A stretch of DNA of 64,000 nt from Plecoglossus altivelis (taxonomy: Eukaryota; Chordata; Actinopteri; Osmeriformes; Plecoglossidae): positions 767,344-831,343 of the forward strand of contig BROE01000011.1 in assembly GCA_036571765.1 (NCBI GenBank). The letters are read 5' to 3'. The notes below the pieces were generated by a model that was not told the DNA's origin, ran no database searches, and saw nothing but the letters and a program-made list of their open reading frames with translations. Below are positions 32,270-42,619 of the stretch, piece after piece; position 1 is the stretch's first letter, and every line of letters starts with the position of its first letter. The translations under genes were made by a program, and so were the position numbers.

Positions 32270-32565
32270 ATAGAGCACTGTCTGATCCAACACGGTTGGG
32301 CTGACGACGGTCAGATTGGTCACAGTTGGGTCAAACATGGTCACAGACACGATGGTTGGATCGGACACTGCATGATACAACACGCAAATCTAATATGGTT
32401 GGGTTCAACCTGGTTTTATTGAATACCCTCTTATAGAATACAAGCGGGTTGAATTCCATCTCAAATAATGTGGCTGGGTTTGTCACAGTCAAACTGAACA
32501 TGTTAAATTGGAACCTGGTGACATTGAACATGGTCACAGTGAGATGGAACAATGTCTTCGGCACC
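32270..32565 (-). repeat. Degenerate GGTCACA/GGTTGGGT-type tandem repeat
   Basis: Short units such as ACGGTCAGATTGGTCACAGT and CATGGTCACAG, AACATGGTCACAGTGAG recur irregularly with a period near 15 bases. Read on the minus strand they give DPTV/TVT-like repeats. The function is unknown and it may simply be a decayed minisatellite. Confidence 0.5.
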
Positions 32566-33799
32566 ACGTCAGTTTCCTGAAGAAAAAAGATAGTACAACC
32601 ATCATGGTTTTAGTTGGACATTTCAGTTCAGCAAAGCTCATCTGATTTCAGATAGCAGTTGTATTAAATAACCTGTGATATTATAATAAGCTTCACCTCA
32701 TTTGTTAAGGAATATTCAGTTTAGCAATCCATACAGAAATCCTGCATTTAAAAGAAACATTTTAGAACTCAGCAACAGATTTTTCTTGCACAGACTTTCA
32801 GTGTAAAAAAAGCTAACATACCTAGTTTTAGATGTCAAGGTTTGAGGCGGTATACAACCTTTCAGATGGTGGTTATTTATCCCAAGTAACACATACAATT
32901 GTAGTCTTCTGCCACGGCTTGAGGAAAGCTTTGTTTTTCTTTGGACTGTACCAAAGGCATTCTGTCCAGTTTGTCGGAAGACTCTTCTGGACAGATGACC
33001 AGTTTCTGTGGACATCGTCCTTTTTTCCAGGAGAGTCGGCTCAGGAGGTGGAAAAAAGCCAACACTAAATGTGCAAATAATGAAAATGGAAGGTACAGAG
33101 CTATCTGCCCCTTTGTGACATTGTCTCACTTGTTCACTTTGAAATCAACAGAATAACATTGGGTATTTATTATGTTTCTCATACCATCAGCAAATCTTTT
33201 TATTGTGTAACAATACACCAGGCTCATGGGCCAGCTGCCAGTTTATCTTTAAATAACAGATTCATTAAGGTGTCCATATTCTGAGCGGTAGCAACACTGG
33301 CCCAGGCATCAAACTCTACTTTACTTATACTCTTCACTAGATGGCGACATATGAACAACCAGTTGTTTCTCTAGGAATCAGTCTATGCATGGCTGTTTTG
33401 ACTGTTCACCTGGTGCCTTCATCATATTTATAATATCTTATTCATATTCTTAAACATATTTACTCTGTTTCGTCTGATCCACACCCACTCAAAGCCCTTA
33501 AGTCAAGAGGAAGTGGTGCAAGAAACCATGTTAAATCAGCTTCTTGTGTTTATCCTGCAGGAACTCTGTCCATCTGGTGTGCGTGCGATGGAGAAACAAC
33601 TATACCAAGCTTCCCTGTTCTTTGCCAGGACCTCTGGCAATATGACTAATATTAAACACAGTTTATTGCTTCTTAAAAACAGACCACGCTAACCCTAATC
33701 TTTTCATGTTTATACCCACTCTGTTATTACCGATGTTCTGATGAATCCCATCTCTTAGGGCTCTTTGCACTCGTTTGATGTGGCATAGGCACTTAAACA
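32566..33799. other. Spacer without recognised gene
   Basis: Overlapping frames on both strands at 32716-33156 show no consistent domain. No RNA gene or clear repeat was found. Confidence 0.35.
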
Positions 33800-34129
33800 T
33801 ACGAACCCGATTCCAAAAGAGTTGTGACACTGTACTGAATACACTGTGCTGTATTGACTACAGTGAATACTGAATATTCAATGTAGTCAATAAAAAACAG
33901 AATGCAATGATGTGGAAGTTTCACTTTTCAATATTTATTCACAATACAACAGATGACATATTAAATGTTTAATCTGAGAAAATGTATATTTTGAAGGGAA
34001 AATAACGTGATTTTAGATTTTATGGCATCATCACATCTCAAAAAAGTTTGGACAAGGCCATGTTTACCACTGTGTGGCATCACCTCTTCTTTTTTATAAC
34101 AGTCTGCAAACGTCTAGGGACTGACAAGA

Positions 34130-34767
34130 CAATTTGCTTAAGTTTAGGAAAATAAAAAAGTTCATTTGATTATCAGTTCATTTTATTTATTAAACCTCTT
34201 CCAGAGTTCTCAGGGCCTCAGACTGGGCTGAAGGTTCACCTTCCAACAAGACAATGACCCTAAGCACACAGCTAAAGTAACAAAGGAGTGGCTTCGGAAC
34301 AACTGTGACCATTCTTGAGTGGCGCAGCCAGAGCCCTGGCCTAAATAAAACTAACTTTTTTAGTTAGGAAGTTGTGGCCTGATGGTTAGGGAGTCCGGCT
34401 TGTAATTGGAAAGTTGCTGGTTCAATTCTCGCACCGGCAGGAATTGAATGTGGGGATTGTGAACAAACAGCACTCTCTCTGCCTTCGATACCATGACTGA
34501 GGTGCCCTTGAGCAAGGCACCGAACCCCCAATTGCTTCCTGGGCGCTGGAGCAATAGCTGCCCACTGCTCCGGGTGTATGTTCACTGTGTGTGCGTGCGG
34601 TTGTTCACTACTCACTGCTGTGTGTGCACTTGGATGGGTGCAGAGGGTTAATATCGAGTATGGGTCACCATACTTGACAATACGTCACTTCACTTCATAT
34701 AACTGCTATGAAAAAGAGCAGAAAATTTAAAGGGGTCTGAACACTTTCCATACCCTCTGTATGTTGT
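34130..34767 (+). mobile_element. Second Tc1-like fragment nested in the first
   Basis: The motif CCTTCCAACAAGACAATGAC and the following AAGCACACAGCTAAAGTAAC stretch are typical of the DDE transposase region of fish Tc1-like elements (translation includes the QQDNDPKHT block). The 3' end AAAGGGGTCTGAACACTTTC at about 34730 is the usual Tc1 terminus. It is itself split by a SINE at about 34371-34697. Confidence 0.75.
34371..34697 (+). mobile_element. tRNA-derived SINE, nearly full length
   Basis: The head GTGGCCTGATGGTTAGGGAG is an A-box-like start and GGTTCAATTC a B-box. The body includes TGAGGTGCCCTTGAGCAAGG and CACCGAACCCCCAATTGC, and the tail ends GAGTATGGGTCACCATACTT then TACGTCACTTCACTTCA. 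This is a common fish SINE type. It gives three insertion layers in one locus. Confidence 0.85.
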
Positions 34768-35766
34768 TCTAGAACTTAGGATTTAGCTTTCAGCTTTGAT
34801 GGTGCCTTTCCAGATGTGTAAACTGCCCATGCCACATGCACTCATGCAACCCCATACATCAGAGATGCAGACTCCTGAACTGAGCGCTGATAACAACATG
34901 GGTTGTCCTGGTCCTCTTTAGTCTGGATGGCATCTCAGTTTTCCGAAAAGAACTTTTTCAAAAATGTGGATTTGTCTGACCACAGAGACGTTTTCTACTT
35001 TGCCACAGTCCATTTTAAATGAGCCTTGGTCAAGGGAAAAGCCCTGTGCTTCTGTTTAGGTATGGCTTCTTTTTTGACCTTTAACATTTTATATGACACG
35101 GTGGATTGTGTTCACTGACGATTTTTTCTGGAAGTATTCCTGAGTCAATGTTGTGATTTCCATTACAGTAGCATTCCTTTATGTTATGCAGTGCTGTCTA
35201 AGGGCCCGAAGGTCACGGGCATCCAGTATGGTTTTCCGGCCTTGACCCTTACGCACAGAGACTGTTACAGATGCTCTGAAAATTTGGATGATATTATGTA
35301 CTGTAGAAGATGATAACTTCAAATTCTTAGCTATTTTTCTCTGAGAAACTCCTTTCTGTCATTGTTCCATTATTTTTCGCTGCAGCATTGGGGGAATTGT
35401 TGATCGTCTGCCCGTCTTGACTTCTGAGAGATACTGCCACTGTGAGAGGCTGTTTTTATACCAAAACATGTTGCCAATTTACCTAAGAAGTTGAAAATTG
35501 GTCCTCCAGCTGTTCCTTACATGTACATTTAACTTTTCCGGCCACTTATTCCTACCTGTCCTAACCTCCTTGGAAGGTGTAGCTTCAAAAATCCAAAATA
35601 AGCCAATATTTGGCATGAGATTTTAAAATGTCTCACTTTCAACATTCAATATTTTATCTGTATTCTATTGTGAATAAAATATAAGTTTATGAGATTTTAA
35701 ATTTTTGCATTTCTTTTTTATTCACAATTTCTACAGTATCCTAACTTTTTGGGAATTGAGTTTGTA

Positions 35767-36060
35767 CTTTATAGGTACTCAGCACAAATTTTATATTTCC
35801 AGAAAATGGTGATAGAAAGACAGACTTTTATTGATTATTGACAATAAAATTATGCTGTGATATTTTATATAAATCTAAAAACATACTTGTACAAATTAAA
35901 AATTTATGACACGAACGTGTATAACGCTGACATGACCAATAACTGAAAGGTCCAGCTGGCAAATTCCAATAGAAGGAGTGCAGGAAAACATTCAAATCCA
36001 CTTTTGTTCAGTCTTATGGCCAGGGGAACAAAGACCAAGACAGAAATTTACCAATAAACA
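35767..36060. other. Spacer without recognised gene
   Basis: AT-rich sequence between the Tc1 element and an antisense LINE fragment; nothing was recognised. Confidence 0.35.
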
Positions 36061-36760
36061 CCCTTCTCTGCCTAGTGAATGTGCTGTACGTAGAGTGGTG
36101 GGCATTCACCAAAACAGACAATAGCTTATTTAGGGTCCCTCTCTCCACCATTGACATAATGACGATCCCATGCCAACCACAGAGCCAGCTCTCCTCACCA
36201 GCCTGTTCAGCTGCATTGCATCCCTCTTCTTCCTGGTCCCTTCCAAACATACTTTAGCGTAGAGGGGAACCCTGACGACTCCTGACTGGTAAAGCATCAG
36301 CAGGAGTTTCCTACAGATGTTGAAAAACCCTCAATCTCCATAGGAATCGGATCCAAGTTCGCAGACCTCCAGTTTATCAGCCCAGGTACTTGTAGGTCTG
36401 GACGCCCTCCACATTGCATATGACATCTGGTCCCTCTGGAAGCTCACCACCAGCTCTTTATTCTTGGAGATGTTTAGCTGCTAATAGCTCTATCTGCACC
36501 ACAACACAAAGTCCTCCACCAGACTCCAGGACTCGCATGCAATTTAAATTTAATCCTAGTAATTCTGCATTTGTCAAATATAAATTTGACTTGTGGGACA
36601 TGTACAGGTTGAACCAGAGGGGGTAGAGCGTGGTTCACCATAGTGTGCCTGGGCTGCTGACCACTGTCTCAGAAGAGCAGTCCGTCAGCCTGGCGTACTA
36701 GGGTCTCCCTGTGGGACCTGGTGTGAGTCTACCCTCATATATGTCAGGTTGTCTCTCAGT
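36061..36760 (-). mobile_element. Antisense LINE fragment
   Basis: Blocks such as ACCACCAGCTCTTTATTCTT and CAAAGTCCTCCACCAGACTC resemble the antisense coding region of a common teleost non-LTR retrotransposon; I cannot name the family with certainty. No intact frame remains. Confidence 0.5.
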
Positions 36761-37260
36761 AGGAGAGGTTGGATGGTCCTGAAGGCATCCAGAAAAACCT
36801 TTAATCAGGATCCCTGCTGCACCGCTCCCCTTGGGGTCCCCAGACACAGCACAACCCCCCCCCCCTTCCCTTAGCACCACCTCAGAGGCTTCTCCTAACC
36901 CTACTCAGGAGCAAAATGTGGGGGAGGGGGGAAGCTACCCTGAGAGAGCCAGAGGGGTCAACTGATGTGAGGGGGGTGGAGGTGGAGGGGTGTCAGGATA
37001 GAACTACTGACAGAGGAATGCCGGGGGAAAAATAGGGACCGATACTATCTGTCTATTGCAACCTTTTTAAGAGGACAGGAATTTGATGAAGACAGGATGA
37101 AGGGAGGGCTGGTGTATGAGTAGGGAGGGAGGACCAAGGGAAGGAAGGGAGAGAAAAGGAAGCAATGTCAAGAAAGGAGAGAGAGCGGACAGAAGGGAGG
37201 GGGAGGGAGGGATTCCGCGTTGGTATTGTGATTGGCGATCATTCCGATTGAACTGGAAAG
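36761..37260. repeat. GGGAGG/GAAGG purine-rich low-complexity tract
   Basis: Polypurine stretches (for example 37075-37215) and a C-run at 36857 dominate. No gene was recognised. Confidence 0.6.
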
Positions 37261-38060
37261 CTGGCTGGGGATAGAAAGGGGAAAAAGTCTACGATGTCAA
37301 CAGCCTGATGGTATTTGCGCATTCAAAATTCAAATGTGCTCCCTCCAGGTAAGAGGAAGCCATACCTGGTAAATCTTCCACTGCTACCTTCTCAAACTGC
37401 AGTGGATCAATTGCATGACTAATCTGGGTAAAGATATAAAGTAGCAGCCATTCCAAGGTCTCCTCTGCTGGCTTGGATCTAGGGGGGTGGGTTGCATCAT
37501 CTGTGAAGGCTGCCTGAGGAAGGATAACATCTATGGATAATGAAGGTGAAGGGGATCATGCATCGACTTTGGCATCCTGGGGAGGGCATGTCCGCATGTT
37601 CCAGCATCACTTGTACGGGAAGTTCCACCTGACACGCTGCAGCTTTGCCTAGTTTAAATCTTTGAAAGTTCTCTTTGTCCTGGTTATAGAGAACCTTGAC
37701 GTCACTGCTAGGGCTTGCTATTTGGCAAGCAGCGTACAGTTTTAATGGGAATGTGCATCCATGCAAAAGTTGTGGTAGTCAGTGCTGCAGTATGTGCTTA
37801 ACTATAAACACATGCTTCCTACTTATTTTTTTTAGACCTAACAATGTTAACCTGACTAAGGCCTGACTGAGAATATTTTCTGACATTTCCCCTCTGATAT
37901 TTTGATGGTAAGTGTTTCTATTGATGATGTAATACCTTAGCCTACCTCAGACATTTTGTGTTCAGGCCCGCCTTTTAAAACTACAATATCTGTAACTGGA
38001 TTCCCCTCCTTGTTGTCCATAGCTGTGATATTGGAAGATAATTTGAGCTATGTAAGTATT
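37261..38060. other. Spacer without recognised gene
   Basis: A minus-strand frame of 89 codons at 37497-37766 has no recognisable motif. No RNA gene was seen. Confidence 0.35.
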
Positions 38061-38064
38061 TGAA

Positions 38065-38222
38065 TCAGCCCTGCGACTTGCTGGCCCCAGTCCAGGGTGT
38101 ACCCCTCCTATGGCCAGAAAGCTACTGGGATAGGCTCCAGTCACCCATGACCCCAAAATGGGAACAAGCGGCACTGCAATCCCTCCTGGGGATTAGCAGT
38201 AGACAATGGATGGATGGATGGA
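38065..38222 (+). mobile_element. LINE 3' tail (L2-like)
   Basis: CCAGGGTGTACCCCTCCTAT, GGGATAGGCTCCAGTCACCC and a terminal ATGGATGGATGG run are the typical 3' end of a fish LINE. No coding part is attached. Confidence 0.65.
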
Positions 38223-38785
38223 AGTATTTTAATCAACTTTTTTCTTACCTCCTAAATCAGTTTGAAACCTGAAAAAAACACCCATTTTAAATCTGGCAAG
38301 GCAAATGAAACTACATTCAATAAGAATACCCCAATTGTTGACAGATATGAAATAGGGAACATTTCCTGGAGGTGTAAAATGAACAGTTTTGCCTGCATCA
38401 CACATTTGTCTGCATTAGCTATGTTCTGCAGCTGGTGTCTTTGGTGAAGTTAGTTTAACACATGAGCCTGATAACAACATATGCTACCACTGACCATCTG
38501 TTTCAAAATCTACATAAACTTGGAGATCCCAAACATAAAATACATTTCAAATGCCAGTGTTTTCAGTGGGCTTGCATGACACTGTCAGGAGTACTGCTTA
38601 TCATTTTTGGATGAATGAAATTGTATGAAATCTCATTAATGCAATATGGTATGACATGTAACTTACATGTATTACATTTAATATAGTACTACATTTTTGA
38701 TCAAGCGTACATTAAATTCTTCAGAAAAAGTTCTTGTGCATGGATATATTTACCAATCTTTTAATTGATCTATCAATCTATCATT
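38223..38785. other. Spacer without recognised gene
   Basis: AT-rich sequence between two LINE fragments; no exon or repeat was recognised. Confidence 0.35.
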
Positions 38786-39200
38786 TTTTTCAACTTTATT
38801 AATCCCCAGGGAGGAAAGTAAGGCAGCCAGATACATATAGATGTAAGAATAGTATTAATACAACACAACAACAGAAATCACAATGCAATTTCAGACAAAT
38901 ACAATTAGAATAAAGTCAATATTGCTAAAAGTTAAAGTTCAGTCAATGTCCTAAACATAGGTTTAATAATAGGCGCTGGTAAAGTTATATAAAATAATAG
39001 TTGTCCAACAAAGACAAGTGAGGCCTGCTAGGGCTATATGAGTTAAAAAGTTTGATGGCAGCAGGCAGGAATGATTTCCTGTAACGTTCATAGAAACACG
39101 GTAATCGAATAAATCTGTTGCTGAAGGTGTTCGTTAGTACATCAAATACTTTCTGGAGGGAGTTGGATTGAAGGTTCCTTGACCCTAGGGTCTACACGGA
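38786..39200 (-). mobile_element. LINE fragment beginning with a TTTATTAATCCCCAGG end
   Basis: CAACTTTATTAATCCCCAGG is the characteristic terminus of a fish non-LTR element in antisense. Downstream, TTTGATGGCAGCAGGCAGGA and TCTGTTGCTGAAGGTGTTCG continue it. It may belong to the same family as 36061-36760. Confidence 0.5.
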
Positions 39201-41275
39201 CCAAATGCTTTCCATATAACTGAAGGTTTTCATTAAAGCTAATTAACCCAGCTGCTGCTTTTGGGTTGCTGTCACCAGACTTTCTGGTACAAAAGGTGAA
39301 TCCAATGACTCTAGCATAAGGTTCTATTTAAGATCATTCAACTGCTATTGGGATCAAGAATAAAAAACACTTGTTTTCAGTGTCCTTATGATAATTGGCT
39401 CACTGTTAGCCAGCTAACATTTTGTCATCATTGTTCTTCTCAGTAAAATGATTTTAACACATAGTTGTGCTTTCAGGCAAAAAGCTTTGCGTTTACTTCT
39501 GTTGGTTAAAATGACAGAACTTCGGGGGGCTAAACTGCAACCCAGACCTGCAGTCACCTGGGATGAGCCTATGGGGGCTACTGTTGTGTTGTTCATGGTT
39601 CATGTTGGCCATTAACACCCATCTTTAATGGGTTTACAGTCAAAGTCAGTAAGGTGTTCTTTTCTGTTCAACTGAAGCACAGAGATCTTATTAAACTTCA
39701 CATGCCTGATAGCCACATGCATGTTCTCTGTGTTTTCAAGGGAGAGATAAAAAAGGTGTATTCACTAAACAAATTCCAAATACTTAGCCCAGCCTATTAT
39801 AGACCAAATGCAAAACGCTTGCGTCCTACAAGGAAAATGTGACATGTGTGGCTTTGCATACAAAATTTATATTTTTGTCGAGTGAAATGGCAATGGCCTA
39901 TTTTGCCTATGGTCAGGTATTACACATGCACTGTAAATAGTCTGATAAGGTCTGTCTTTCACAAAGAGGTTGTAAAGTGGTGTAGAAGCTACACAGATAA
40001 CCAACCCAATCTCAAAGAAAAATGGAAAAACAAAAAAGAGGAAAAACCCACTGCAGAATGGATTTAGTGAGGGATCTCCTCCCCCAACGACTGTGACATC
40101 ATCCAAGAGAGTGGTTTCAAGGTCCAGTCCCTTTCATATTATGTAAACAAAACACAATACAGTTCCTAAATGTGAAATTGGGAAATGGAACACACAAGGC
40201 CAGATTAGTACCCCCCCATCATAATTGTTTTTGGTAAACAATTATTTATTTATTTTGATTTGATGATTATGAATATTGAGGGCGAGGCAAAAATTGAGTA
40301 GACTGAGTAGATTTAGACAATAAAATAAAAATGATTCAATTCTCCGCCCCTGGGCACCTACCTAGATTGCCTATATGGTAGATCTGGCCTTGGGAACACA
40401 GCCTGCATTTTCTTGTACACTGAACTACCTACCATGACGGTATACTTCTCATTTACAGTATGATATTGTTTTCTATGTAATACTGTAGTGGGAATGTTGT
40501 GGTTGCACTCTAGTGGAGCTATCATTACAGTAGCAAGTGGCTAACTAGAGAGGGTACAATTTCTGGGGAAATTGCGAGGTGTGCTTGCGGTGGCCCCACA
40601 TGCCCACAGTCTCCTGCTACTGATATCCACTATTCAATGTGTCGTTACATTGGTTTTAGACAGCCAAGAAAAAAGACAAATGATGTAGGCTGTTAGATAG
40701 CCAGATAGTCCTGTTATCTGGTTACTAGGATTATAATTCCTGGAGGGCAATTATTAGTTGTTGTTTTTTTTAATTAATAATAAAATGTTTAGGTGGGTTT
40801 GTATTTCCTTTCTTTCCTCATACCATCTGTGTAACAAATATAAACATAATATGATTCAAAGTGCTACAACTGTGTCAGAGATCTTTCTCAAAGTGGATTG
40901 TTGGTGGTCTGTTCTCTTTGGTGATGGAAGGTCCAATGACTTTTTAAATTGACTCCTTCACATCATTATAGTTGTATGGTGTCTTCACGCCTTGTTTGTC
41001 CATCCCTCTCCATAGAAATACAACTCAACATTATACAGACTATGTCTGGTCTTACACTACAAAGTGTTTAAATGTTTACCATCAATAGTCAGTAGTTACT
41101 AAATTGATCATTACCTGAACAATGGGATTGATGCACATTTTTTATTGAAACCATTAATGGTACATGGCGTCACCATTCAACAGTGTACACAATCTATTAA
41201 CAATGTATCTATTAAGTGAAGAATGGGGAATATTTTAATTAATAAATAACAAAAAAGTCTGCCTTCTATGAGCTA
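39201..41275. other. Spacer downstream of the decoy TNF receptor
   Basis: No exon was recognised. The right part is the 3' flank of the minus-strand TNF receptor gene; a minus-strand AATAAA appears near 41141 as TTTATT. Confidence 0.35.
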
Positions 41276-42535
41276 TTATAACATCTTCACATCTTCTTTA
41301 CTTTTGCAAAGTTTAACTAATGTATCGATTCTCTCCAGCCTCCACTGCAGTCTATCCGCCCCAACCTGAATGCAACTTTTCCTAAAAGTCTCTGGTAGTT
41401 CTCTAATTTGCTCAACGGTGGCCGCATGAACCCATCTTTGAATATCTCTAATAAGGTCACTCTGGCTAAGTCTCAAAATGCTGGCGCGTGTTGGTCTTCT
41501 GGAGCCTGCGGGTGGATTATTCATCACAAATTTACGCATCGTCCTTACGCTCATTTTATGGTGAGATACGAAACCTGGAAGGATCTGTCGTAGGAATTCG
41601 GCACCATCTGAGGAAACAGTACACATCCAAAAACATTATGGCTAATAAACAACGTTTAAATTGTGTTCGAAAACGATTCGTTAATGTGTACAATCCTCCT
41701 TACCGCGGCTGACGATCTCAGCGCACGATGCGCAAATGACATCGTGCCAGGTGCGACCTTTGAACACTACGCGGTCATCCAGGGCAGTGCACGAGGAGTG
41801 AGATGTGCAAGGAGCCTGAGAGGATATTTCAGCTGAAAAGAATCCACTCGGACATTGTTCACATTTGGAATCTTTTTCAGCTGTGCCTGTGGACACAAAA
41901 GGCAATTGGTTAGGCTATAGCCACCTTGTCTTCGACATACGTGAATAACTTCATAAAATGCATAAGTTTGACCACAGTTTGTTAAAATGGTGTTGCACTC
42001 GTTGTTATATCTACCTTTAGATACTACACCGTAACCCGAAGAGCATTCTGTATGTCTAGTGCAGTCTTGATGCCACTTGTTAAAGTAATACCCTTGCTTG
42101 CATTCGCACACGCAGTTTTGAGAAGGGGTGCACTCCTTTTTTACTTCCTTGTTCCCCACGCATATTCCACAGCGCAGGCATCGAGGTGTGAAGTTCCAAA
42201 GCTCCGTGAATGAGCCAGCTGGGCACGTTGCACATTCGCTTTTGCCGCTGTCATCACTGCAGACTTTGCTGAGGTAAGTTCCGGGCGGGCAGAGTTGACA
42301 CTCCAGTAAACGGCCGCTGTCCGGGTCTTTATGCAGGAAGGTTTGCTTGTGATGTTGCGTACTGGCAATGGAGCGACAGCCTAAAATCAGCATAATTGTC
42401 AACGGTAACTGTGGATAAAAGAGTAAAACAGTGAAGAGTCAGTTAATATTCGTAATATAAATGTGTCTTTGCCATCATCATTTTGATAAATCGCCGACTT
42501 TTCCTCTGGTAGAATTCTCTGACAGGACCCACCAT
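41276..42535 (-). CDS. tnfrsf6b: Soluble decoy TNF receptor, TNFRSF6B/TNFRSF11B type
   Basis: This is a secreted cysteine-rich receptor that would bind TNF-family ligands without signalling. The coding exons, in order, are 42535-42533 (just the ATG, directly before a GTGGGT donor), 42408-42015, 41886-41704 and 41607-41276. Phases close to 912 nt (303 aa). A signal peptide (LPLTIMLILGCRS) is followed by four cysteine-rich domains: CQLCPPGTYLSKVCSDDSG, CATCPAGSFTELWNF, CECKQGYYFNKWHQDC and CEQCPSGFFSAEISSQAPC. The C-terminus is helical and basic (LIRDIQRWVHAATVEQIREL) with no membrane segment. The length (DcR3 is about 300 aa, osteoprotegerin about 400) and the single short C-terminal helical region favour TNFRSF6B. 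The fourth CRD also resembles TNFRSF11B, so the orthology is provisional. Confidence 0.8.
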
Positions 42536-42612
42536 ATTTCGAGGCTCTTATCCACCTCTGTAAAAGCGCTGCGCTCTCTGGTCCTGATGGGAGCTCCTGG
42601 CAAGTCAAATCC

Positions 42613-42619
42613 CTTTATA
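42613..42619 (-). promoter_or_regulatory. TATA box of the decoy TNF receptor gene
   Basis: The minus strand reads TATAAAG here, about 80 bp upstream of the start codon, in a good position for a start site near 42585. The leader is short and the ATG is the last triplet of exon 1. Confidence 0.65.

Larger units (their letters stand above)
33800..35766 (-). mobile_element. Tc1/mariner-type transposon, decayed, carrying a nested insertion
   Basis: The left end TACGAACCCGATTCCAAAA and the right end, reverse-complemented, TACAAACTCAATTCCCAAAA form imperfect terminal inverted repeats that continue for about 35 bp, flanked by TA. The region 34770-35450 is antisense Tc1-type transposase sequence with multiple breaks. 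At about 34128 the element is interrupted by another transposon and resumes near 34768. Confidence 0.8.
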
